NCBI GenBank assembly: GCA_030272155.1
Contig: CP126203.1
Span: 4,346,501 to 4,410,500, forward strand
DNA from: Tetradesmus obliquus
Taxonomy: Eukaryota; Chlorophyta; Chlorophyceae; Sphaeropleales; Scenedesmaceae
Direction: 5' to 3'
DNA length: 64,000 bases
A model generated the notes under the pieces. That model was not told where the DNA came from. It ran no database searches and worked only from the letters and a program-made list of their open reading frames with translations. Shown one piece after another: positions 11,001-18,484 of the stretch; position 1 is the first letter of the stretch; the number at the start of each line of letters is the position of its first letter. A program made the position numbers and the translations under genes.

Positions 11001-13089
11001 GCAATCACTCCCATGAGCAGAGCAGCGGCTGGTTGGGCTAATACTCGAGTGAGGAAACTGGAGGAGCTCACGCAATTGTGTTGCTGCCTGTCTTCTTGTG
11101 CCTCAACCCAGCACTCCTGCTTGTCATTGTCTCTGGGATTGGCAATGTCACCATCGCAGTTAAATCAGTGATGTTGTAACTCTGTTGTGCTGCTTTCTGT
11201 CGTCCTTGCGCCTGCAGCTGAGCACTCCTACCTGTCACCTGCTGTTGGTGAGGCCGTGATGTATGTCAACATGGAGGACCACCTCAGCTACATCAATGGC
11301 AACACAAATGAGGACTTCCAGGTAAAAGATCGAGTGAGAAAGAGGGATGCTTAGAGTGATGACAGTGAGGGCTGAGTGACTGATGTATGTGAACATGGAA
11401 GATCACCTGAGCTACATCAATGGCAAGACAAACGAGGACTTCCAGGTTAGCAAGCAATGGTTTACCTGGCAGTTAAGCGCAGTGAACCCAGCTGGGCGCT
11501 TCCCGCAGCAGTGCGCTGGGTCAGTGTGCACATGTCGTTGCATGCATCCCTGCTGTCCACCGATGACTCTGCGCACTGCCAGCCGCATTGCTTAGGAGAG
11601 CACTCCACATGTTGCCTTCATGCCTGCAACAAGCAGCTGCAGTGCATCAAGCAGCTGCAGTGCATGTGTGTGCACACATGCATGCACTGAAGTTAATCAC
11701 AGCCAGCTGCTACATTGTGTGTGCTGTGGTCTGCGGTTGCTTTGCAGGCAGTGCTGAGTGTGTTCAGGTCGGGGTGTGGCCCTGCAAGGCTGCAATTATA
11801 CACGCACTGAACTTACTAACAGCCAGCTGCTACTTCGTGTGTGCTGTGGCCTGCGCTTCCCCGGCAGGCGGTGCTGAGTGTGTTCAGGTTGCCTGTGTGT
11901 GGCCCAGTGCGGCTGCAATCATACACGCGCTGAACTTATTGACAGCCAGCTGCTGAACTGTGTGCGCTGTGGCTTGGGCTTCCTCTGCAGGCGGTGCTGA
12001 GTGTGTTCAGGCCGCCTGTGTGCGGGCCAGCGCAGCTGCAATCATGCTCGCGCCGAACTTTCTAACAGCCAGCTGCTACATTGTGTGCGCTGTGGCCTGC
12101 GCTTCCTCTGCAGGCGGTGCTGAGTGTGTTCAGGTCGCCTGTGTGCGGGCCAGCGCAGTTGCAATCATGCTCGCGCCGAACTTTCTAACAGCCAGCTGCT
12201 ACATTGTGTGCGCTGTGGCCTGCGCTTCCTCTGCAGGCGGTGCTGAGTGTGTTCAGGTCGCCTGTGTGAAGGCCAGCGCAGCTGCAATCATACACGCACT
12301 GAACTCATTAACAGCTAGCTGCTGCATTGTTTGCGCTTTTGCCTGCGCTTCCCCTGCAGGCGGTGCTGCGTGTGTTCAGGTCGCCTGTGTGTGGCCCAGC
12401 GCGGCTGCACTGGGGCAAGGCAGGCTGGCTGCAGCATGCACAGTGCTTCGACGGCGCTGCAGAATACCCTAAGACCTGGTGTGACTTCGGGTGAGACGTT
12501 TGACCGGATGTTGACCAGATGTTGACTGGACGTTGACTGGGTCAACAAAGCATATGTGATCAGGCAGCAGCAGCGCTACATTGTTCCTGACTATGGGCTT
12601 CTGTCCAACAAACAGCAAGAAGCCTACTGGTGTTTTCAGCGATTGTTGGCTGCTTGTCTCGTCACTGGTACTGGATCATGTGCCTGCAAAGCTTCAGAAA
12701 CAGCATAACACCGCACCTACGCTCTGGCTGCCTGGCTGTGTTCCCCTTGCAGGTGTGCTGTGCATCAGCTGGACCCCACCGGCAAGTTCTCTGCTGAGGC
12801 TGACCAAGACATCTGGCAATGAAATTCTCAAAAGCATCAGCCAGATCCTAGCTAGATCTTGACAATCCACCTCTGCTGTTGGCTGTGTGCCCCTTGCAGG
12901 TGTGCTGTTCACCAGCTGGACCCCACCGGCAAGTTTTCTGCTGAGGCTGACAGGGACATCTGGCAGTGGAGCGCAACAGACAGCAGCACAGGGCAGCGCG
13001 TGGCAGACGCTGGCAGCTGCTGCAGCAGCAGCGGCTTCGACCATGCCCGCTGCAAGTGTGCGTCGCGCACAGATTGCTCGAAGGAGTAG
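3946..13089 (+). CDS. Secreted FAD-linked oxidase, L-gulonolactone / D-arabinono-lactone oxidase family
   Basis: Flavoprotein of the aldonolactone oxidoreductase family, which oxidises sugar lactones or related sugars. Model: exons 3946-4255, 4516-4589, 5006-5127, 5454-5564, 5996-6037, 6375-6459, 7335-7712, 8073-8159, 9664-9742, 10177-10270, 10540-10609, 10864-10981, 11218-11321, 12360-12490, 12900-13089; every junction is GT-AG and the phases close to 664 aa with a TAG stop. A signal peptide is evident (MRRPHGCFVALALLLSGLAL). The FAD domain has VGVGHSWW, whose His is the residue that binds FAD covalently in relatives, and WFIDQTIAGAVATATHGSS. The C-terminal domain has the family's HWGK motif (RLHWGKAGW). 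The tail is Cys-rich. Almost every intron holds partial copies of a flanking exon. The substrate is unknown; ascorbate synthesis is not implied. Confidence 0.85.
4691..4720 (+). repeat. Copy of oxidase exon 2 end with donor
   Basis: Repeats CAGYTGGCCAACCTRRTCAAG followed by gtgaggcagcaag, the 3' end of exon 2 (4516-4589) plus the start of its intron, about 100 bp further into that intron. Confidence 0.8.
5301..5365 (+). repeat. Copy of oxidase exon 4 start with acceptor
   Basis: Repeats the acceptor and first ~59 bases of exon 4 (QGKPxRTISVDEEA) and then hits an in-frame TAA. Using it in place of 5454-5564 would truncate the protein. Confidence 0.85.
6430..6800 (+). repeat. Tandem copies of the oxidase exon 6 / intron 6 junction
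   Basis: Units of about 35-75 bp built from CTCACTCTCACACCAG|gtgagcgcctcactc. The first is the real end of exon 6 (6459); about six degenerate copies follow, most of them keeping a GTGAG donor. Confidence 0.85.
6985..7300 (+). repeat. Three copies of the oxidase exon 7 start
   Basis: At about 6989, 7109 and 7211 the acceptor and first ~70 bases of exon 7 (LRGLTLMDASGSIRTITPAS) are repeated before the real exon at 7335. Each has a pyrimidine-rich tract and CAG; (CTG)n runs separate them. Confidence 0.9.
8117..9366 (+). repeat. Nine copies of the oxidase exon 8 end, including a ~479-bp tandem duplication
   Basis: The module ending GAGGAAGCAGCCAAG|gtg (protein LTDGLSDEEAAK) is the 3' end of exon 8 (8073-8159). 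It recurs eight more times through 9366, in full or truncated form. Within the array, about 8383-8861 and 8862-9340 are near-identical tandem copies differing at only a few bases. Confidence 0.9.
10090..10130 (+). repeat. Copy of oxidase exon 10 start with acceptor
   Basis: The sequence ctgcag|GCATCGGGATTGATATGG, continuing to tattggtct, repeats the first ~37 bases of exon 10 (10177-10270) about 85 bp upstream of it. Confidence 0.85.
11379..11445 (+). repeat. Copy of oxidase exon 13 end with donor
   Basis: Repeats the last ~66 bases of exon 13 (VNMEDHLSYINGxTNEDFQ), followed by a gttagc donor, 58 bp into intron 13. Confidence 0.9.
11700..12330 (+). repeat. Five ~122-bp copies of the oxidase exon 14 start and its upstream intron
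   Basis: Copies of the acceptor tract plus the first ~50 bases of exon 14 (cag|GCGGTGCTGAGTGTGTTCAGG) begin near 11748, 11867, 11989, 12112 and 12234; the real exon starts at 12360. All copies end before the HWGK codons. Confidence 0.9.
12750..12823 (+). repeat. Copy of the oxidase terminal exon, with its own stop
   Basis: An acceptor followed by ~70 bases matching the start of exon 15 (CAVHQLDPTGKFSAEAD). In the correct phase it ends at an in-frame TGA after DIWQ, so it could serve as an alternative last exon lacking the Cys-rich tail. Confidence 0.8.
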
Positions 13090-13468
13090 GGAGGAGGCAT
13101 GTTCTGTTGCACCGGCTATTGATTCATAGCCTGGTGCTACTTCTAGCTACACACAGTCCAGTGCTTTGTGGTTTTGAAGACAGCGTGCCAGGCAACAGAC
13201 AGGCCATGGCCAGTGGGCATATGTGTGGTGACATTTGTATCTACTTGCTGATAGTATGCACCTGTGTGCGCAGATTTGTGTTTATAGGTGATTGGCCGTG
13301 CACATATCACACGCAAGTCGGGTTTTGCATTAGATAAGCATGTGATATGCTGCGTGCTGTTTCCAGCGCCACTAGTAGTACCGCGATCAGCTGGTTGCTC
13401 AAAAGCGCAGCTGCAGCTGCAGCCCTGCGCACAACTGTGACTCTTTTTTCCTCAGTTTTCTATTGGTA
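13090..13468. other. 3' flank of the oxidase gene up to the viral element
   Basis: About 380 bp with no ORF or repeat that I can support. It must hold the oxidase 3' UTR and the junction with the viral element, whose exact left end I could not place. Confidence 0.4.
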
Positions 13469-13511
13469 CCTTGTGATTATAATCACAAGGGTTTTTGGGT
13501 GCACCCAAAAA
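13469..13511. other. Two adjacent perfect palindromes
   Basis: 13469-13490 is a perfect 22-nt palindrome (half-site CCTTGTGATTA) and 13492-13511 a perfect 20-nt one (half-site TTTTTGGGTG), with a single base between them. They sit just where the virus-like region begins. Confidence 0.9.
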
Positions 13512-13776
13512 GACGGTGTTAGAGGCTGTGTACCCGGAACAGACTTGGCTGCCATGGCTGATGAGCAGCGCCCCCAACGGCATGTGGGACGACAAACCCA
13601 CGGTGGAGCAGTACATGCAGTGGCTAGGGGAGGACAGGCTGGGCTTCGCGTGCACTGTGCAGGACTTCAATGACAACAACGGGGCTGGCCTGCTGGCCAA
13701 GTACAAAGGCAGCCCAATTGCGGTGCTACAAGCTGCATATCCTCAGCACGCTTGGCAGCCACGCCGCTTTCGACGC
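13495..13776 (+). pseudogene. Fragment of a YPE-x-W repeat protein
   Basis: The frame reads VLEAVYPEQTWLPW, WDDKPTVEQYMQWLGE, then NGAGLLAKYKGSPIAVLQ and AAYPQHAWQP. This looks like one full unit and the start of a second unit of a repeated eukaryotic domain in which a YPE..W..W motif alternates with a W..K......WL block. I know that pattern from unrelated lineages but cannot name a function. There is no good ATG upstream and the frame degrades after the second motif, so it looks like a fragment. It may belong to the viral element or to the host. Confidence 0.4.
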
Positions 13777-14017
13777 GTGGGGTACTCTGCGATTGCAATC
13801 AGGTGGCTTTCCAAACATGAGTCAACATGTGTTCATTTGGGGTGGCTCATACCATCTGGGTCGCCAGCAGCAATGGGTATGCCGGACATTTCATATGTTA
13901 GCGAAATTTGGTATGAAACCTGTCAGCCCAGAGGTGCCCCAGAGGCCCTTCGGGCCCCTCTCCCGTGGCCCCCGTGGGTCACGTGGGATCCGTTGAGATT
14001 CGCTCAGTCATGCGTGA

Positions 14018-14374
14018 TCACGAGTTACATTGCCTGATTTTCCGTAAGGCGCACACGTCGGAATCCTCTGGGCACAGCAGGCCCGCTTCGCTGAGCTCTA
14101 TGAACCCCAGTATCCCCTGCCTGTCTCTCTTCTTCAGTTTGTCCATCTGTCTGATGGCGCACTCTGGGTGTGCTGGGAAGCTGCGGGCTTCTTGCTTGTT
14201 GGCCATGCATGCGATTGCTGCCCGCTTGTTCTTCATGGTCCTAGGTACGTAGATGACGCCCCGCCAGAAGTGGCACTTGGTTGGCATGTTGGCTGTTGTT
14301 GCTGGGTTGCTGGTATGGCTCCTCTGGCTGGCCTCAAGTTCCATGCAGCCAGATAAACTCTCTGGTCCAGTCAA
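14018..14374 (-). CDS. Possible small basic/charged ORF
   Basis: The minus-strand frame contains MKNKRAAIACMANKQEARSF and MDKLKKRDRQGILGFIELSE, more protein-like than the plus-strand reading of the same bases. It overlaps the start of the lysozyme-like gene in the opposite direction. No family is recognised; it could be chance. Confidence 0.2.
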   Translation of the reverse strand: MTGPESLSGCMELEASQRSHTSNPATTANMPTKCHFWRGVIYVPRTMKNKRAAIACMANKQEARSFPAHPECAIRQMDKLKKRDRQGILGFIELSEAGLLCPEDSDVCALRKIRQCNS

Positions 14375-14918
14375 GATGACCCGCTATTGGAGTGAGTGCC
14401 TGCCCAACAGCCCTGCCTCCCTGCCCTACGCCATCAACGAGTACGGCTTCATCCTTCGCTACAACAAGCAGCGCCTGGTCATGGTCTGCAAGAATGCTGG
14501 TGTGCCGCCCCACCTGACTGCCCTGATGGTGGCCATGGCCATGCAGGAGACCACCACCATGTCTTCTGATGACAGGGACGCCACCAAGGATCGTGATGGT
14601 GATGCTGCCAATGTTTCTCTGTTCAATCTGTCCATTGACCTGGTGCGCCAGGTGGATCCCTCTGTGGACCCCTGGTCTTTGAACCAGGTCAGCAACCTGC
14701 TTGTGGCTGTGCGCGTCATCAAGGCTGGCATTGACAGGTGGGGCATTGAGCGCTTCCTGAACTTTGTGCGTGGGGGTCGCACTGCCTTCCAGGATGGCGT
14801 GAGCTATGGTGCTGCCGACTACAGGGATGGCATTGCCACCATCCTGCGCCAGATTGACCGCGACCCCAAGCTGTTGGATGATGGCCAGCGGGTGGACGTG
14901 TGCGTGCCACATGTGTAG
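14253..14918 (+). CDS. Membrane-anchored lysozyme-like protein of the viral element
   Basis: 221 aa, starting with a short basic stretch and one hydrophobic segment (about residues 9-29, LVGMLAVVAGLLVWLLWLAS), then a soluble domain. The domain contains ALMVAMAMQETTTMSSDDRD and ANVSLFNLSIDLVRQ followed by YRDGI near the C-terminus. The helix-plus-Glu arrangement (MQETTTM) recalls lysozyme/transglycosylase folds that polinton-like and other viruses use to breach walls; this is inference from pattern, not a secure family match. It lies upstream of the penton-like gene in the same direction. The ATG at 14253 is chosen because the membrane segment follows it directly. Confidence 0.5.
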   Translation: MTPRQKWHLVGMLAVVAGLLVWLLWLASSSMQPDKLSGPVKMTRYWSECLPNSPASLPYAINEYGFILRYNKQRLVMVCKNAGVPPHLTALMVAMAMQETTTMSSDDRDATKDRDGDAANVSLFNLSIDLVRQVDPSVDPWSLNQVSNLLVAVRVIKAGIDRWGIERFLNFVRGGRTAFQDGVSYGAADYRDGIATILRQIDRDPKLLDDGQRVDVCVPHV

Positions 14919-14977
14919 TTTGTTTGGCTTCTGAGTTGTGTCAAATGCCTGAGTCGCCCAGCCCGGAGTCGAACGAT

Positions 14978-14990
14978 TCGACCCTACCGG
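14978..14990 (+). promoter_or_regulatory. TCGACCCTACCGG intergenic motif, copy 1
   Basis: A 13-nt motif shared exactly with 18231-18243 and, on the minus strand, 20690-20702; a 9-nt core is at 16541-16549. This copy lies upstream of the penton-like gene. Confidence 0.55.
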
Positions 14991-15136
14991 AGAAGCCCCG
15001 TCGTCGCCCGCCTCACGCTGACTGGACCGGGTGCGGTTGCGCCAAGTGTGCGCGCTACAGGATCCACCGATCCACTGTAGAGCCTGGCATGCTGCGCACC
15101 TTCCTGGCCCTTTCCTTCTGGAGTCTAGGTAACGTG

Positions 15137-15952
15137 ATGCAGCGCCCCCTGCAGACACACCACCTGTTAATCAGCAGCAGCACTGCCTCTGTTGACCTGC
15201 ACCTTCCACCCATGCTCTTGCACAAGGTGGACTCCAGCCACAAGACCAGCTGGAAGGTGTGGATCAGCAAGATCGTGATGCCCAGCTTCATCCCCAACAT
15301 CTCTGCTGCCAACAACACGTTCAGGTGGAACAATGTTTAGTACTACCTGTGGCCGGGCAAGTCCACTGCGCAAGACATCTGTTACCAGCTGAGCAGTGTT
15401 GGCTGTGTGACCAAGTGGAGCCATGTGGACAACCGCTTCATCTTTCAGACGGCTGGCAAGCTGGACGTCTCTGCGCCCAACTCTTGTGCCGACCTGCTGG
15501 GCCTGCCTCATAGTGTTAGGACCCTGACTGCTGGCTCCAGCTCTGTGCAGGCGCCCAAGCTGGGTCTGTTGGACTACGTCATCGTGCACTCCAGCCTGTC
15601 CAGCAACACGCACGTGTGGAGGGATGGGGTGCTGAAGACCAACACACAGGTCCTGTGCACCCTGCCAGTGAATGACGAGGTGACGTATCCCTATGAAGAC
15701 CTGGGTGGTGACCGCGCCGTGTTCTACCACTCTAGCCTGATCGACAGCATTCGGGTGTGGATCAGTGACGCTGAGCTGGGGCTGATCCCCACCTGTGCCG
15801 AGCCCTGGCACTGCACCGTCACCATTGCAGAGGTGGCTGACGTGTTTGAGGACCAGATGAGCCTGTTGAACAAGAACACGGCCGAGCTGCTGGATCTCAA
15901 AAAAATCAACACGGTCTTAAAGCACAATGCCCCCCAGCAAGCCCCCCAGTAA
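15137..15952 (+). pseudogene. Penton-like minor capsid protein with an in-frame TAG
   Basis: One continuous frame of 272 codons broken only by TAG at 15338-15340 (codon 68). The upstream part carries LQTHHLLISSSTASVDLHLP and WISKIVMPSFIPNIS; the downstream part resumes YYLWPGKSTAQDICYQLSS and runs through a long beta-rich segment. These features resemble the single-jelly-roll penton (minor capsid) proteins of polinton-like viruses and virophages. The same frame is open further upstream to ATGs at 15089 and 14945, but 15137 gives the usual start just before the conserved LQTHHLL stretch. The 3' end overlaps the next ORF by 26 bp. The TAG is either a nonsense mutation or is read through. Confidence 0.6.
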
Positions 15953-16529
15953 TGTTGGGACAAAGCCCAACGGTGCGCAGGGTCGCACCAAAGGCAAGGC
16001 GAAGAAGAATGTTAGGACAAAGCCCGCGCAAGGCCGCACCAAGGCCAAGGGCACCTCCATCGCCCAGAGTGTGCAGGCGCACAGGGCTATGCTGCGCGCC
16101 ATCACCAAGAGCACCATCGTGAAGAACAACATCTCCTTGAGCAGCGGTGGGTACGCGCCCATGCCCATGGGCTTCAACGTCGGCCTTCCCCAACCAGTTG
16201 AGCACCCTGTCTACGGGCGCCCTGCCCTGACCGAGGTGGACGCCAAGCCCAAGGGCTCCAGTGCCGGCTCCCATGTGAACGCGCGCAACCCTGATGCCGC
16301 TGATATCAGCGACGTCCGGCCCCCTAAACGTCGTGCTCCTGATCCAGCCCTAGACAGGCGCACCGTCAAAGCAATGAGGCACCCTGAACCCCCATTCACG
16401 TTTGGTAGTGTCGGTCCCTATACGTCTGATTCGCACCGTGCTACTCAGGAATGGCACAAGGCTCGGCGGGCCTATCGCTACAACCTCAACCACGACCTGA
16501 TGTACCGCAACAGGGAGAGCCGCGCATAG
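15927..16529 (+). CDS. Basic structural or DNA-binding protein of the viral element
   Basis: 200 aa, rich in Lys, Arg, Ala and Pro. The N-terminal ~60 residues hold two similar basic blocks (NVGTKPNGAQGRTKGKAKK, NVRTKPAQGRTKAKG). The C-terminal half has PPKRRAPDPALDRRTVKAM and ends in an Arg/Tyr-rich segment. It overlaps the end of the penton-like frame by 26 bp, which suggests translational coupling or simply compact viral packing. I do not recognise a family; a virion core or nucleic-acid-binding role is inferred from charge and position only. Confidence 0.55.
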   Translation: MPPSKPPSNVGTKPNGAQGRTKGKAKKNVRTKPAQGRTKAKGTSIAQSVQAHRAMLRAITKSTIVKNNISLSSGGYAPMPMGFNVGLPQPVEHPVYGRPALTEVDAKPKGSSAGSHVNARNPDAADISDVRPPKRRAPDPALDRRTVKAMRHPEPPFTFGSVGPYTSDSHRATQEWHKARRAYRYNLNHDLMYRNRESRA

Positions 16530-16540
16530 CGCACATAGCG

Positions 16541-16549
16541 CCCTACCGG
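16541..16549 (+). promoter_or_regulatory. CCCTACCGG motif, copy 2
   Basis: The 9-nt core of the repeated motif ends 27 bases before the packaging ATPase ATG at 16576, in an AT-richer gap (ACTAAAATCCCGACATTATT). Confidence 0.55.
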
Positions 16550-16575
16550 AGCGACTAAAATCCCGACATTATTAA

Positions 16576-17466
16576 ATGCAAATCATCCCGCTGCACCAGC
16601 TGGGGCTCATCGTGGGCCGCAAGGGCGGTGGCAAGGGCTTTGCGCTCTTCTCCCTGCTCAGGCAGCTGCGTGCTGAGGGCCTGGCGGACCGCATCTGGGT
16701 GCTGAGCCCCACCTGCCAGAGCAACCGCGACCTGTACATGTCGGCGGGGGTCGCTGACGAAGACCTGGTGGATGACGCCACCAATGCCAGCCTGATCAAG
16801 GTGCTGGAGGCGATCGACCAGGAGGCCGCCGAGTACCAGGAGCACAAGCGCGCCCTGGACGACTACGCGCTGCTGCCTTGCTTGCTCAAAAAGCGCCACG
16901 TCGACATCGAGCGCATCGATCCCGACCTGCTGTTCCGGGCCTTCTCTGGCGACTTCATCGACCAGCCCCCTCCGCCCTACCGCTACGACGCCAATCGGCC
17001 CGCCAGCAGAAAGGGCAAGCTCCATGTGCTGCACATCGTGCTGGATGACGTGCAGGGCACGGAGCTGATTGCGGGCTCCTACAAGGCGCCCTTGCACAAC
17101 CTGGCGCTCCGGCACCGGCACGTGGCAGGGGGCCTGGGCTGCTCCCTGTGGCTGGTGGCGCAGTCGCTCAAGGCGCAGGCTGCGGGCCTGCCTCGCTCCA
17201 TCCGCGAGAACGCCTCGCTGGTGGGCATCTTCAAGCTCAAGGACGAGAAGATGGTGCAAGCACTCCTAGACATGTACGGCGCGGACGTGCCACAGGCGCA
17301 GCTGCTCAAGGCCTACGAGTACGCCACCAACCGGCCCTTTGGCTTCCTGTGCATGGACTTTGGCGCGCCCGAAAAGCACCGCCTGCGAGCCGGCTGGGAC
17401 GAAATTATTAGCTTTGCAAAAAGCACAAATGACACGCACCCTGAGAGTGCGCTCCCTGTGGTTTAG
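16576..17466 (+). CDS. Genome-packaging ATPase, A32/FtsK-HerA type
   Basis: 296 aa P-loop ATPase that pumps viral DNA into the capsid in polinton-like viruses and large DNA viruses. The Walker A region is LIVGRKGGGKGFALFSLLRQL near residue 10. It has Gly where most P-loops have Ser or Thr after the Lys. VLSPTCQSNRDLY follows at the usual distance, the Walker B candidate is LHIVLDDVQG at about residue 155, and SLWLVAQSLKAQ fits the polar sensor segment. Length and N-terminal P-loop position match the family. No introns or homopolymer runs are present. It lies between the basic protein and the CUE-like ORF, all on the plus strand. Confidence 0.8.
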   Translation: MQIIPLHQLGLIVGRKGGGKGFALFSLLRQLRAEGLADRIWVLSPTCQSNRDLYMSAGVADEDLVDDATNASLIKVLEAIDQEAAEYQEHKRALDDYALLPCLLKKRHVDIERIDPDLLFRAFSGDFIDQPPPPYRYDANRPASRKGKLHVLHIVLDDVQGTELIAGSYKAPLHNLALRHRHVAGGLGCSLWLVAQSLKAQAAGLPRSIRENASLVGIFKLKDEKMVQALLDMYGADVPQAQLLKAYEYATNRPFGFLCMDFGAPEKHRLRAGWDEIISFAKSTNDTHPESALPVV

Positions 17467-17591
17467 AGTGCTCTGCTGGTTTGGCTTCTGCGGTGCAGGC
17501 TGCATCCGCGCGCCCAGGGGCACCAGCCCCCTCTCGGTCGAGCTGGCACGAAGGCCAGCGACGGGCACGGTCGCGTCAGAGCTGCGGCGAA

Positions 17592-17837
17592 ATGATAGCC
17601 GCCGCTCCACAGATGAGCACCCCACCCGAATTGATGCTGGACATGCTGTGCGCCGAGTTCCCCAACGTGCAGCGCGAGGTGCTCGAGCTGTGCATAGAGA
17701 CACACCAAGGCCTAGAGCAGGAGCTCGGCGACGAGTATGACGTGGAGGATGCGCTGGACAAACTATGTGCGCAGTGTGCAAGCTTTGTGTCGATCGACGA
17801 TGGAGAGGACGGGTCACAGAGTGCTGCTGAGCAGTAG
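17592..17837 (+). CDS. Small CUE-like (ubiquitin-binding-like) protein
   Basis: 81 aa from the ATG at 17592, or 74 aa from the ATG at 17613. The core is LMLDMLCAEFPNVQREVLEL, then ETHQGLEQELGDEYDVEDAL and DKLCA. This matches the three-helix CUE/UBA pattern: a hydrophobic first helix, a (M/E)FP turn, and a last helix with the acidic-x-x-Ala-hydrophobic signature. CUE domains bind ubiquitin. The 3' end overlaps the next gene's ATG (17800) by 38 bp. A CUE-like domain inside a viral gene cluster is unusual; the call rests on motif reading alone. Confidence 0.5.
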   Translation: MIAAAPQMSTPPELMLDMLCAEFPNVQREVLELCIETHQGLEQELGDEYDVEDALDKLCAQCASFVSIDDGEDGSQSAAEQ

Positions 17838-18228
17838 CGCCGCCTCGGACCGGCCGAACGCCTCCACCGCCACCTGGCTGCTGCCGTCCACGCTGCCCCT
17901 CGGGGAGTACTCGGCGGTCAAGCTGGTGTGGTCGAGCTGTGTGGTCACGGGGACCCTGGACAGCATCGCGGTGGTCATCCCACAGCTGAGGCAGGACTCC
18001 TACGACACAGGCACCATGTCCATGGGGCGCGTGGTGGGTCTGCTGCAGCCCAAGCTCAACGTGAGCGGCCAGTACGTGTACTATGCGACCGACGCCGACA
18101 ATGGCCCCATCGACGTGCAGGCTGGCAACTTTGAGACCTACCTCACGGTGAGCCTGCAGCATGTCACGGGCAAGGCCAACGCCGTGGCGGGCGGTGAGTG
18201 GTCCATTCTGCTAGAGTTTATCGATTGA
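17800..18228 (+). CDS. Beta-rich virion protein of the viral element
   Basis: 142 aa starting MERTGHRVLLSSSAASDRPN. It continues with WLLPSTLPLGEYSAVKLVWS, then VYYATDADNGPIDV and a C-terminal GEWSILLEFID. The SS..R....T..FxxxLP opening and alternating hydrophobic pattern resemble small jelly-roll-like virion components found in polinton-like and giant-virus clusters; I cannot name the family. The start overlaps the CUE-like ORF, and the motif copy at 18231-18243 follows the stop immediately. Confidence 0.5.
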   Translation: MERTGHRVLLSSSAASDRPNASTATWLLPSTLPLGEYSAVKLVWSSCVVTGTLDSIAVVIPQLRQDSYDTGTMSMGRVVGLLQPKLNVSGQYVYYATDADNGPIDVQAGNFETYLTVSLQHVTGKANAVAGGEWSILLEFID

Positions 18229-18230
18229 GA

Positions 18231-18243
18231 TCGACCCTACCGG
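18231..18243 (+). promoter_or_regulatory. TCGACCCTACCGG intergenic motif, copy 3
   Basis: An exact 13-nt copy in the gap between two viral genes, 42 bases before the ATG at 18286. A direct repeat TATCGATTGA brackets it. Confidence 0.6.
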
Positions 18244-18484
18244 TATCGATTGAAAGGTCATCCGAAAAATGTGTGCTTGTCTGACATGACCCTGATCAGC
18301 GTAACCCTTCATGGCTCCACTGAGCACCCGGTCCAGGGAAACCTATACCGTGTGACCAGTTCCTCTGGCAGCGATCCCTCCAACGCATTTGACGGCGACG
18401 ACTCCGCCGCCTGGACCTCTGCAGCCACGTATACGCCCACCGCTGGCAACTTGCTCAAGTACGCAGGGGGCTCGGCGCCTGTCA

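Noticed and set aside
11510..11600. Extra oxidase exon (AVRWVSVHMSLHASLLS)
   Set aside because: Its phase does not fit either neighbour, and exon 13 joins exon 14 directly with the family's expected sequence.
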